64,000 bases of DNA from Tranzscheliella williamsii (taxonomy: Eukaryota; Basidiomycota; Ustilaginomycetes; Ustilaginales; Ustilaginaceae): positions 1-64,000 of the forward strand of contig JALBYF010000077.1 of assembly GCA_023212725.1 (NCBI GenBank), in the 5' to 3' direction. The notes under the pieces were generated by a model. That model saw only the letters and a program-made list of their open reading frames with translations. It did no database searches and had not been told where the DNA came from. The position numbers and the translations under genes were made by a program. Of this stretch, positions 18,894 through 29,181 are shown piece after piece; the first letter of the stretch is position 1, and every line of letters begins with the position of its first letter.

Positions 18894-20084
18894 TCATCCA
18901 TCTATTTCCATCTTCAGAGGTGTAGCGCTACCACTCCCCTCGCTCACGGGAGCAGCTCCGACTCCTTCACAAGCAGCGCGGATGCCCCTTGTCCACACCT
19001 GCCGCTCCCAGTCAAAGCCCCCCGCTCGGTATCTGGCGACTTGGTCCTTGGAAATCCACTCGGGCTTGAGCCAGGGATCCTCATACCCGAGTGCAACCTT
19101 GACTCCTTCCAGCCCACCGATGCCGGCTGGAGCCTTGCGTACGTCGAAGAGACTTCTGGCGTCATCCAAATATGCCAGCGGCCCTTCGAAGTCAAGGATC
19201 ATGTCGAGCGACCAGGGTTTCCAGTCCGACGCTCCTCCCTGGTTTGCACTGGCGGCGGCTTGGCCGGCTTCCTTTTCTCGCCTACGGGCTTCCAGCTCCT
19301 GTACGCGAAGCTGCTCTTCTCGTTCCTCTCGGCGCTTGCGCTGCTTTTCCACAATGGCCTCTGGGTCGCCGCCTTTTTCTAGCTCTCGCATCACTTCGAA
19401 CCTCGCGCTTTCGCGCTCCTCCCTTTCGCGCTCCTCTTCTTGCCGCAGACGTTCTGTGCGAGCCTTCTTGGCCTTTCTAGCCTCTTCATCTACCTTGGCC
19501 TGTCGATCGGACTCTTGCTGTGAGATGTGTGCTGAGCTAGCTATTGCAGATCGGTGGGCGGCCTGGTATTGTTCCAGCTTGGCATTGGTTCTTGGTAGGT
19601 CGATCTCGTGCACCAGGTTAAACGTAAGTTCTTCCACCTCCTCAAGGTAGTCATTGTAAGCCTTTAGATCGGCAAAGTCCTCCTCGCGCCGATTGAAGAG
19701 CTTCGCTATCAATCGCCGAACGGCAACTTCCCTCTCTACGCCTAGATCCTGAAAGGTCTGAGCGGTGAACTGGGCTTTGGAAACCTTCTTGCCGCACTCG
19801 GGACATGGGGCCGGCCCGAGCGAAAAGATGCGGTCGATACACGATTCGCACATCTTATGATAGCAGGGGCTGACGAGCAGCCGCAGGCGTGGATTAAGAT
19901 ACCTATCCGTCTTGCATTGTGGGCACTGGTCATCAGAAGACGAAAACTCCTCGATCCGGCGTGACTTGTCAAAGATGGCTTTGGCACCCGTTGCGTTGGA
20001 CGGTCCAGGGCGAGAAGGGACCGAACGAGAGGACGGCACCAAGGACGGGCCCTCATTCACGCCTGGCCGTCTACTTGATGACAT
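18894..20084 (-). CDS. TFB3: TFIIH / CDK-activating kinase assembly subunit Tfb3 (MAT1)
   Basis: A 396-aa homologue of yeast Tfb3 and human MAT1, which joins the CDK-activating kinase (Kin28/Ccl1) to core TFIIH for transcription and nucleotide excision repair. The N-terminal C3HC4 RING finger has C54, C57, C74, H76, C79, C82, C94 and C97 (CPQCKTD, SPCYHKMCESC, PCPECGKK). It is followed by the family helical segment VRRLIAKLFNRREEDFADL at about 119-140 and a long charged coiled coil at about 175-275. The C-terminal part contains the conserved WKPWSLDMILDFEGPLAYLDD-like block (about 295-315) and GGFDWERQVW. Length is close to yeast Tfb3 (321 aa) plus low-complexity ends. Single exon, ending next to the minisatellite. 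Confidence 0.93.
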   Translation of the reverse strand: MSSSRRPGVNEGPSLVPSSRSVPSRPGPSNATGAKAIFDKSRRIEEFSSSDDQCPQCKTDRYLNPRLRLLVSPCYHKMCESCIDRIFSLGPAPCPECGKKVSKAQFTAQTFQDLGVEREVAVRRLIAKLFNRREEDFADLKAYNDYLEEVEELTFNLVHEIDLPRTNAKLEQYQAAHRSAIASSAHISQQESDRQAKVDEEARKAKKARTERLRQEEEREREERESARFEVMRELEKGGDPEAIVEKQRKRREEREEQLRVQELEARRREKEAGQAAASANQGGASDWKPWSLDMILDFEGPLAYLDDARSLFDVRKAPAGIGGLEGVKVALGYEDPWLKPEWISKDQVARYRAGGFDWERQVWTRGIRAACEGVGAAPVSEGSGSATPLKMEIDG

Positions 20085-21635
20085 GACCTATCACACATTC
20101 ACCTCTGTCGTCCAGCCGAACTAGATGGATGGAGTGGTGTATGTTCAGCGACTCACACTGTGCATACGGCTGAGTTGTCAGGCGGATGATGGCGGATGAT
20201 GGATGTGCGAGTCTGAGCGTAGCTCCCCCGATCTCTTTCTAATCGGGTTACAATCCAGGGTCTCAGAAGGGTCACGTGGCCCGCGCAGTCGTCGCTCCAG
20301 CATTTTCATCCTCCTTTTGCATGCCATTTTTACCGGAGAAAAAGTGGTTCGTAGCAGCTGAGTCTGCGTTCCTTCCTACCACCTTGTTATCCGCTTACTT
20401 CTTGTCATGATTCAACATGAACCACTACCCTTCCATGTCTGTGCATTCCGCCTATCCGACATCTCTAACGTGACATGCGACAGAGCGTATTATAGGCCTT
20501 TCGATTCGGTGTTCGAACCCCTGTTTAAATCCCTTTTCTTCACCTTGCCATCGTGCGACCCGCTAGCTCGCTGCCTCATCATTCGATTTTTCGAGGTCGA
20601 GTTTCTGGTTGTCTCGCTACAAATCTGCGCAGCCTGTCTCATCCTGCTTTGAGGCTCTTCGTGAGCTTCGGCAAGGTGGTCAGGCTGGCAGTTAAGAGAT
20701 CTACCGGGAAAGGATGACAGGCAGTTTGAGTAACGGCGGCAGATCAACTACAGTGGACTTTAAAACCATCGTCAGGAGGTGCCCTCTATATAGAGTGTTG
20801 CCGCCCATGATTTGGGGATGACCAATTGTCCCTACACTTGAACCTTCCGACATTCACCTTGTGCAACTCCACGGAGCCATCCAACCCTTCTTTGTGGTTA
20901 TAATGAAAAAATAGATGTTATCATCACGACAAGACTTGAATGTTTTGCACTGCGTGCGTCTGGTTGCCGGACACCGAGCATACGGTGAGTAAAGGCTGCG
21001 CTTCCGGTGTGTATGCACAACCATGTCCAAGCGGAGAGATGATATCATACAAGCGACGGAAACACCGCCAGTGCCGCAGAGGCTGGGTCTCCGCCTGGCC
21101 GGTCTTCGTGTTGGCTGCCGGAGTGCTCCCGTCACAGGAGCGCTTTGGTGGAAATAGTAAAAGGCAATTCTGATCTGCTATAGTTCCAAGGCGTCGTAGT
21201 GAAGCTTCCACGACTGACTCTGACGAATGTGCTTTGCTTCGCCTTTTCCAGCTGATGCTCCGTCAGCCTCGAGAGTTTACTGGAGTGTGAAGTGCCGAAG
21301 AGGATAACGGTGGAAATGAAGGCAGAAACAGTGTTAGATCTCACATACCGGGCCATGTCGGTGCGGATGCGGGTGTGAAGGGTGGCCGTGCGACTTCCTC
21401 TTATATTAGCCACGCTGACAGAGAGCAAAGGTGACTTTGTGACCAGCATTCGCAACAGTCAACACATCCTAACGGCTGGACACCGGCACACTAACGCATC
21501 GCAAGACATTGGGACAGACCAAACCAAGCTGCCTGTACGTGCTTCCCGTGATGCTAGGATCACTGCTCACTTGAGAGAGGTGCCACGTCGCAACATTACG
21601 ACCGATCTCACGGCAGCGGTGCCGGTATCTGCATC
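20085..21635. other. Divergent intergenic region, TFB3 / RING-CH ligase
   Basis: About 1.55 kb between divergent starts. The only candidate gene is a 51-aa two-exon reading on the minus strand at 21132-21356, listed separately at low confidence. An 81-codon ATG ORF at 20407-20652 is hydrophobic and Cys-rich but has no recognisable family. A GTTCGAACCC string near 20512 is not part of a foldable tRNA. Confidence 0.35.
21132..21356 (-). CDS. Possible 51-aa two-exon protein
   Basis: An ATG at 21356 in good context is followed after eight bases by a GTATGT donor. The intron 21348-21280 contains a CTAAC-type branch sequence and ends in CTCCAG. The joined frame gives MARKLSRLTEHQLEKAKQ plus 33 further residues and a stop at 21132. 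A TATA-like AATATAAG lies about 50 bases upstream of the ATG. No family is recognised and the second half has weak coding character, so this may be chance. Confidence 0.2.
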   Translation of the reverse strand: MARYVRSNTVSAFISTVILFGTSHSSKLSRLTEHQLEKAKQSTFVRVSRGSFTTTPWNYSRSELPFTISTKALL

Positions 21636-24311
21636 ATGGAGGGCCTGGCGGATGTAGAGATGGATCTGCAAGCGCACGCACGCGATGAAGGACAGGAAGA
21701 GGAAGAGGTGGAGTTGATCCTTGGTGCGCTACCTTCCTTATGGCAGAATGCGCACAACGTTCTGCGTGACTTCGGTTACCACCCGCCACCACAAACTCCC
21801 ATCGACGATGATGCACTTCGCAACCGAGATGATAGGGCAGAAGAAGCGCTGCGCGACTGGGAAGCGCGGGGAACAGGCACATCTAAGCTGTCCGCTTCGT
21901 CTACCCGAGCTCGGTCGGCTTCTCCACAGCTACCCAAGGACACCGACGGCAACGAGAAGATATGTCGAATGTGCTTTTCAGGCGAAGATGAGTTGGCAGA
22001 TGACGGTATGTCGCTAGGCCGGCTCATCGCTCCGTGCCATTGCAATGGAAGCATGCGCTATGTACACGTCTACTGCCTCGATCAGTGGAGGCGCAAGGCA
22101 CCGGCAAGCGAAGCGGCGAGCATGTGCGGTTCGTGCCACGCTAGCTACAGGTTCAAACGCTCGCCGTACGCGGCCTTGTCAGCATTTGTTCACTCGAACC
22201 AGCTACTTCGACTTCTTGTCTCTTTTCTCGTCGTTCTCATGGTCTCTGCCGCCTCTGGCCTCTTTCTGCTTGGTACGTTGAGAGGCATCAGGGCCATGGA
22301 AGGCACCCGGCTTGGCTTTGCTCGCGACCTCGCGCTTCGAACGGCTGAGCTGCCCGATTGCGACTGGGACATCACTCTGGCAGACGATGAGCCTGTGGCT
22401 GAGGTCATATTCCATCAAAGTGTCAATCAATGCTCGGACGTATATGGAAGAAAAAAGGCGATGACACTGTCCAGGCTGGACGTAGAAGCTCGAATCAGGG
22501 AGCACAAGTTGGGCAATCCGGTCTATTTCCGTCCACCTGATGCGTCTTTCTCAACTTGGCCCTTGTCGCTCCTCGGAGGGAAGGCTGCGAACTCCTTGAA
22601 CACTAACGCGACATCCACGCCCGAGCAGAACATCGACGATGAGTTGCGTGGGAGGGTAGCCAGCGAACGGACAAAACGGTCGAACCTCATGACGATCATT
22701 TCGGCTGGCACAAGCGACCCTCCCGCGCAAAGTCCTCCCCTAGTGCATAACATGTCTCTTTCCTTCCGGGAACGCTTCTTGCGGGCCTGGTACACCTTGA
22801 ACCATAGTTTGAGCCTCAACGCAAGCAGCCCCCATGGTTCGGTACTTTCCGATGGAGCATGGAGCGGTTGGGCAAGGCGTCCGCTGTCAATCTGGTATAT
22901 CTTTCCGGGCGAAACAACGACGGCAGACTACGAAAAACATTTCCTGGTCCGCTTCACGCCCGCATGGCTAGGCCCGGTGCAATACGTACCCTATGTGATG
23001 CTAATTATAGTATGGAACAACGTGCGTTTATTCAACCACATGGGAAACTATCTATGGACGGCCATAGCACTGAGCTCGCTGCAGCTAGCCAAGATCTTGC
23101 AAGACTCTAAGCGGGAACTGGTCTGGACAATATCGAAAATCTTGACGGCTGGCTTGATTGCCTACATCGACGTTCGGTTCGAGCCGGTCAAAGCCTTACC
23201 GCCAAACGCCATCGTGATTGGACCAGCGAGGACGCGGACAAGACGACAGGCTGGCATAGTCAGGGAGGTCCTGGTCAGGGCGGCGGAGTCAGTCTTTGGG
23301 ATGGGATGGCTCAATTGGTGGGGCGGCTACTCGCTTTCTGTCTACATGGCCCCCGGTCAATACATGAGCACAGAACAGGTCGAATTGACGCAGCTAGCGG
23401 CGGTGCTCGCCCCTGCTGGCACCATTATAGTCGACGGTTTATTCCTCGCACTCGGCCACTGGAGCAGCCACGCCAAGGCGTTTCGGGAATCTCGAACCAG
23501 GTGGTGGAAGCAGGCCGACTGGGTGCAGCACGATAGCTCAGCCTCAGAGGGATATCGGCGGATGGTGTTGGTGCTGTTGGGCGATGACGAACAGGCGCAA
23601 GCAACGCGGTACGACACACTGTTGGAGGTCGAGAAAGCGCGGCTCCTTCCGGGCAGGGTGCGTCCGCTAGATATGGCGCTGGCACCGGAACGAAGCTTTT
23701 GGCAAACAGCGTTCCTGCTGGGCTGTTTGGTGACGACCACCGCCGCTTTCGTGGTGGCGACCAAATACACCTGGGATAGCACCCTTGTCCACTTTGTGAC
23801 GCTGATGTGGCGCTCAGTGCAGAGCATCGGACACCTCGCGCTCCACTCTGGCAGTAGCTTTAAGCACCTTTGGCGCCAGACTAGGAGGCAGCCTGCCAAG
23901 GCGCTACGTTGGCTCATCCACAGCTCCAAGTCGTTGATGGTACTGCTGCGGATCTCGCGGCGGGTCTCAGGCGGAGACCGGTCACCGGTTTCGCAGTCTG
24001 AAGCCTCAACTTCGCACCGTACCGAAGGGCAAAACCGGGTAGAAGACGCGCATCCGCAGGAAGAGGCTCCGGCAGAGCCTGTGGACCCGCTCGGCATGGA
24101 TCCCCGTGCCGACGCATCCCAGACCGTATTCGGCGCCATCTTTGTGCATCTTGCGAGCATTTATGGCGGGCTGCGCGCCTGCGCTGTCACGATCCGATTC
24201 ATGCTGGTCTACCTGCCCTTTGCGCCGTTCATGATCATCTATCAAGGTCTTGAGCGACTGATCCACTCCGAGGTGGCTAACCAGGAGGTTCTGGACCGTC
24301 ACACGTGCTGA
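21636..24311 (+). CDS. RING-CH (MARCH-type) membrane ubiquitin ligase; 3' end uncertain
   Basis: The ORF encodes 891 aa. A C4HC3 RING-CH finger has C110, C113, C134, C136, H144, C147, C164 and C167 (ICRMCFSG, APCHCNGSM, VHVYCLDQW, CGSCHASY). It is followed by several hydrophobic segments, including about 189-213 and others near 450-500, 580-630 and 690-710, and a last one near 850-875. RING-CH proteins with many membrane spans are E3 ligases of internal membranes. Doa10/Ssm4 differs in having the finger at the extreme N-terminus and about 14 spans, so this is probably another member. The annotated stop at 24309-24311 may not be the true end, because the next 590 bases read as protein in shifted, spliceable frames (separate entry). 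Confidence 0.8.
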   Translation: MEGLADVEMDLQAHARDEGQEEEEVELILGALPSLWQNAHNVLRDFGYHPPPQTPIDDDALRNRDDRAEEALRDWEARGTGTSKLSASSTRARSASPQLPKDTDGNEKICRMCFSGEDELADDGMSLGRLIAPCHCNGSMRYVHVYCLDQWRRKAPASEAASMCGSCHASYRFKRSPYAALSAFVHSNQLLRLLVSFLVVLMVSAASGLFLLGTLRGIRAMEGTRLGFARDLALRTAELPDCDWDITLADDEPVAEVIFHQSVNQCSDVYGRKKAMTLSRLDVEARIREHKLGNPVYFRPPDASFSTWPLSLLGGKAANSLNTNATSTPEQNIDDELRGRVASERTKRSNLMTIISAGTSDPPAQSPPLVHNMSLSFRERFLRAWYTLNHSLSLNASSPHGSVLSDGAWSGWARRPLSIWYIFPGETTTADYEKHFLVRFTPAWLGPVQYVPYVMLIIVWNNVRLFNHMGNYLWTAIALSSLQLAKILQDSKRELVWTISKILTAGLIAYIDVRFEPVKALPPNAIVIGPARTRTRRQAGIVREVLVRAAESVFGMGWLNWWGGYSLSVYMAPGQYMSTEQVELTQLAAVLAPAGTIIVDGLFLALGHWSSHAKAFRESRTRWWKQADWVQHDSSASEGYRRMVLVLLGDDEQAQATRYDTLLEVEKARLLPGRVRPLDMALAPERSFWQTAFLLGCLVTTTAAFVVATKYTWDSTLVHFVTLMWRSVQSIGHLALHSGSSFKHLWRQTRRQPAKALRWLIHSSKSLMVLLRISRRVSGGDRSPVSQSEASTSHRTEGQNRVEDAHPQEEAPAEPVDPLGMDPRADASQTVFGAIFVHLASIYGGLRACAVTIRFMLVYLPFAPFMIIYQGLERLIHSEVANQEVLDRHTC

Positions 24312-24898
24312 CGACGTACCAACGGTGTACGACGGTCTGCTCGCTCAGGCGATGCTCCTCGCCCGCCTCGGAACTCCTCCTGTTCATTCAACAGTGGCCG
24401 CTAAGTACGTATCAACATGCCTTGGAAGAGCATACACTCCTCGCACTTGATCTCTTTTGGAGCGCGGGCTGGAAACGTCACAGTGGCGACACGCATGGTG
24501 GAGGGGTCAGCCCATTATCGTGCGAGAGTGGTATTTTCCACGGAGTGAGACGGCGCATGAAAAGCGCGTAATTCTGGGATGAGGGTTCGGCAGGTGGTTC
24601 ATACTCGAGGCTGGACCGCATGCGCGATGGCAGGGGCGGTGGCCGAGGTTGCTGGCGATTGCGGCCGGGCTCGCGGCCTGTGCGCAGGGTGGCTTGGCGT
24701 TGTACCGACTGGGCGAGCGTGAGCTGGCCGGCCTCCTCGGACGTCGCTCCGGTGTTTGCCCCAGCCAGGCAATTCGGCCCGGACCAGCCCACGCTGTCGG
24801 CTTACACAGATAGCGGCCACAATCACCGCCACGGCTTGCAGCTGCGACGTGGGGCTGTGTTCAAACCGCTTCAGCACGACCCGTATCAGTTAGCATGA
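24312..24898 (+). other. Probable spliced coding sequence downstream of the RING-CH ORF
   Basis: Three blocks look coding. From about 24313 one frame reads DVPTVYDGLLAQAMLLARLG. A GTACGT donor at 24405 can join the CAG acceptor ending at 24593 in phase, giving VAAKWFILEAGPHARW and then LAIAAGLAACAQGGLALYRL, a likely membrane segment. A further 46-nt intron from GTGAGC to CCCCAG would lead into a His-rich tail ending FKPLQHDPYQLA at 24898. The same acceptor also pairs with a GTGAGA donor at 24545 after an ATG at 24418. The block could be the true C-terminus of the RING-CH protein, reached by splicing or after a frameshift, or a small separate gene. Confidence 0.3.
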
Positions 24899-27800
24899 CG
24901 CACCGAGTGATTACGCACAAGTGCGTGTTCGACCGGCCGCGAAGGCACGGCCGCGGACGTCTCGTAAGACGCAGTCACCGACGGCATGACAGTCAGACTT
25001 GCGGGCTCGCGACTTCGATGACCAAGTGCGGCTACGCATCGCCGCTTCGACTAGCACAAGCCCGCTCTGACGGAGCTGATGTGCGACACGCTGTTTTCCG
25101 GCTCCAGAATGTTCCTAGCGGCTGGGCGGCGGCTTTATCTGCGGTGCCAAGTCAGCTTAGCCAAGCTAGAAGCGGAAGCAGCTGCTCGGCAAGTGGATGA
25201 CGGCACTCGTGTCTCTACGTGAGCGGCACAGACGCAGAACTAAGCAGAAGGGAGAGACGTGAGTTGCGACGCGTTGTCCATCGGGGTCAGCTTGTCCCCG
25301 ATCAAATTCAGTACTCTTCCTCGCGCGCCTAGCTCGATCTGCGCCGCGACCCGCCACCCGTGCATGGCATGCTACATCGTCATTGTACTGCTACACAAGA
25401 AGAGATTGCGATTGCGCACGCCGAGAAACGAGAAAGTTTCGGCGGCCATTTGTGCTCGGCCAATCGAAGCGGCGTTTGGTGCGGGTCCTACATCGGCCAA
25501 TGAGCCAATCTGTGGTATGCCGGCAGCTGCGCGTCTCGATGCTGATTCACGATCAGGGTCAAAGATCGTAGCTGCGCAGCGGATCACGTTTCCATCGCTA
25601 CAATGTGATTGCTCTAACATGGCGCTGTGCCTTGCTTGAAATGTGCACCGCTTGCACTAGACGAGCTTGACGATCCACCAGTCTGCGTCTCGCCTAGCGT
25701 CGATCAGCGCAAAGGTACCGTCGCCTGTACTTACCCATTTCGAGCCTCCGTGCGCTACAAGTAACTTGGTCGATTTGCAGTTTCTCCCTGTATTACAATC
25801 GTGAATGTCGAATCGCGCCTCCACACTTATTGATCACTGAAGTGTCAAAGCACGAGCAAAGTTTGGGCTAGCTCGACGCGACTGCAAGGTGACGTCCTGC
25901 TGCTAGAAGCTAGCTATCGAGTCTCCAGAATCTTCCTCCTCTAGATACTACTACACTACCGAGACCATCACGTTATGCCGCCACAAGTGTTTCCGCCGCC
26001 GTTGGCAACCACAAGCATGTAAATGTGGTGGCTGGTTGCGGTCTCGAGTTGTGGCAGCGGAAAGCATGAGTGTGGGTCTGCCCTCTACCATGTCTCCGTA
26101 CAGCAACGATCGACGGGGTTCATCTCCGAACCCTGTTCGTCATGTAGTAGAGATAATCCTTTCGGAAGCCTCGTGTGTATTGAGCCTCCTCCGGCGCACT
26201 CGCCAGCCAACCGAACTGCAAAAGTGAAGGATAGAGCTTCTTTGCAATCCAATCGTCTGCACAGTGCAGCGTTTCATCTCGGATCACTACCGCCCGATAG
26301 AGCCGGCCAGTTGCGGAGCGTCACCCACTCCCGCACGTTGCTGGTTATTCCGCGTGTGTTGTTAGCGAATGTGAATCTGATGCAATTTTACAGACGCACG
26401 GTCGGCTCAGTCCCATTGCGCCTGTGCTTGAAGGTGCGAGAAGCGATGACAGCGCCATCTGCTATAGGTTGCGACTGGAGGGACAACTAGACCTATGCTG
26501 CGGTATTCGATTTTTGAACAAGAGGTTCAGAAGGCTCATCTAGCATCCCAACCCCAGTATAGGAAGAAATTGGAAATTTTCATCCGACGGAAAGGAGCAA
26601 GCGCCAAGCAAACGAATCACTACGGGAGCTCGGGCTACCGTTGCAAGTCGGACGTGCATGTCGTCTAAACAGCATGCGCATATACGCTGCAGTGTCTGTA
26701 CGGTTCCCCCACACGAACATGCTGCTGCGTAACAGGCGAGGCGAGCCTGACTGGCGTCCAAACCAATCCTATCCTGACTTGGTCCTCAAGCGCAAAGCCG
26801 ACATGGCGGCAAACATAAGAGTCACCTCGCTTGAACAGCGGCAAGTACACTGAGGACAAAATGCTTGCGCAAGCCCTCATACTTCAGACGCTACGATGTG
26901 TGTAAGCGCGTGTGCTCTAACTTTGGAAAAGCACATGTAAACCTAGCGTGAAGCGCTTCTAGCACGCCGCCAATATGGGATTGTCGCCCGACAAGTAGGA
27001 TGTGGGAGGAACGCCATCGTAGGTATGACTGGTCTTGATCACATGCTTTGTCTGGTAATTCGCAGTCCGCGGGAAGAGAGTTCATTCTTTTAGTTGTTGG
27101 GGCAAAGCGGTGATAGCTTCTGGTCTCCTTACACGGTGTGCAATTCGTCAAGATCAATACAAGCCTTGGGCAGAAGCGCAAAATGGAAAGCCAAGCACGT
27201 ATCATCCTGAGCTCCTATACGTAAGAACTGAAAGACGTGCAAGGACAGCCACAGTGATATGCGTCAACAGCAAGGTCACAGGGTATAGATTCTTGGCTGC
27301 CGAAATAGCCACTTGTTTTCGTCCGGAAGTGCAGTGGGAGCACGCCAAATCGATCCAACCAAGCCCCGATCCGACGTTCGACCAAGCCACACCTCGATAA
27401 CCTAGAGCACACGGCGCCTAACACATATCAGATAGTCGGTGGGTTTTCGTGTGACGCAAAAGCGACGCCTGATTTTATAACCTCTTCGGTTTGAAGGCAA
27501 TTTCAAGTTCGATTCTGAATGGCTATCACACCATCACCGCACACACGTTCTTCACTTTGACGCAATCCTGCCGATATCACCACGACCCCGAAAGTACACA
27601 CGCCAATCACAATTACAATCACGGCACTTGCTTGGCCCTTTCCTCGTGGCTGGCCCAGAACGTGGATCCAGTGGGCCTTTCCTCGGTACCTACCCCTATG
27701 ACGCCGAAGTCTTGCTGTTCGGCAGCGGACCACGTTCAAAGAAATTCAGTGTTGTGCTTTACTTAGCCACTGGCTTTGTCAAGGGAGACGCAAGTAAGGA

Positions 27801-29181
27801 AGCAAGTCGAGAGGTTCCCGCGGAAGATGCGCACGCAGGTGGATTTCGAGTGATTTGCCAGATTTTCGCCATTTATGAGTCACTCGGCCTTGTGCCAATC
27901 GGGGGTCCAGAGCATCAAGCACGAAGCTGACGCAGCTTAGACGTAGATTAGGGAACCCTGAAGCGCAAGACAATAGTTTGCACCCACCGAAACGGTTCTC
28001 CTGTCGATGCACTTCGGCAACCCTTACCGTCAACACACAGCCGCTCGATCTAAGGTAGAGTGCTTGGTCTGTCTAGTTGCAGTAGTGGCTGCCAATAACC
28101 CACAGGGTGGGAAGCCCTCAACGCATTGCACCGCAGTGAGCTGCGCCTTTCCCACCAAGAACGGCGCGTTGCGTGATCTCCCAGGGCAAAGACAGCAATC
28201 ACTCACCCTTATGCATGGAACTCATAGCCTTAGAACCAGTGCAGCCTCTCACTCAGCGTGGCTGTCGCAATGCAGCGAGCGCGTATGACTCGAAGCACGC
28301 ACCGATTTGTGTGTTCGGTGAGGTGGAGAGTACAATGAGGCCATGTTATTCAGAAAAATCGTGAGCGGAGCTTGTCAGCGCAGCCAAGGCTTAAGCAAGC
28401 ACACCTTCTGCACCCTTGAATCGTAACTTCCGCTAGGTCCTTCTCCCGCCTACTGTCACATTGCGAGCGAGTCTCTTGACAGGCCTGCCGGCTCCTATCT
28501 CCCTACACGGGTTATGGCGCCAAGTGGCCTCGACCTTCCCCCTTCCTGTTGCTTGCCTGCTTGCACGTATCTTGTCCGCTCCCTTTCATCATTCTCACCT
28601 CGTACTATCCATCCAGCTAGCTTTCCAACGTTGGCGCCCGCTCTCAGACCTTGTTTGTCTCCCACTCTAACTCCATTCCATTCCATCACGTCGAAATACG
28701 CAACCTTCTCGGACCTCTTCACGCACAACAGGCTTTACGCACGCACGCACGCCTGCATCCTTTCTCCAAGTCACGTCAAGACGTTGCTTTGCTCGTTGAG
28801 AGCACCGTGATCTCCTCTACATTGTCACAGGAATCACCTCTTTGCATCCGCAGTGCTCTCCTGACTGAGCTCTGACTCATTCCTCTACACTGTGGGCTAT
28901 CGAGTAAGCCGGCTCCTTCAGCTCAGCCAAGTCGCTCCCAAACCGTACATTCTATATTAAGAGCCACTCTACCTCCTGGCTCCACTACCAACCCCCTCCT
29001 TACCTCCCACCCGCATCTGCTCCATCACACCAAGACCTAACACCATCGTCGATCTTTTCCTCGGAGGCGTTTTGGGATAGAACAGCCCATACCTTTCATC
29101 ACCGCCCCAAGCCTTGGGCACGGTCTCTCCTTCAGGCCGTTTTGCTGATCTGCGTTGGGAATTCCATACCCGACCACGATC
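24899..29181. other. Gene-poor region of about 4.3 kb
   Basis: No ORF here has an ATG start, sustained coding character and a recognisable product. Short open frames exist on both strands (for example 25259-25639 and 27628-27930) but most open at TTG or GTG. I see no terminal repeats, reverse transcriptase or transposase motifs, tRNA or tandem arrays. From about 28,440 to 29,180 the plus strand becomes pyrimidine-rich, which suits a promoter and long 5' leader for the next gene. Confidence 0.5.

Noticed and set aside
20490..20535. tRNA B-box-like string GTTCGAACCC
   Set aside because: The flanking bases do not form a T-arm, and no A-box, acceptor stem or anticodon arm is present at the right distances.
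27628..27930. 100-codon plus-strand frame in the gene-poor region
   Set aside because: It opens at TTG, has no upstream exon with a credible junction and no recognisable content.
24899..29181. Retrotransposon or DNA transposon in the gene-poor stretch
   Set aside because: No reverse transcriptase, integrase or transposase motif and no terminal repeat could be seen by reading.
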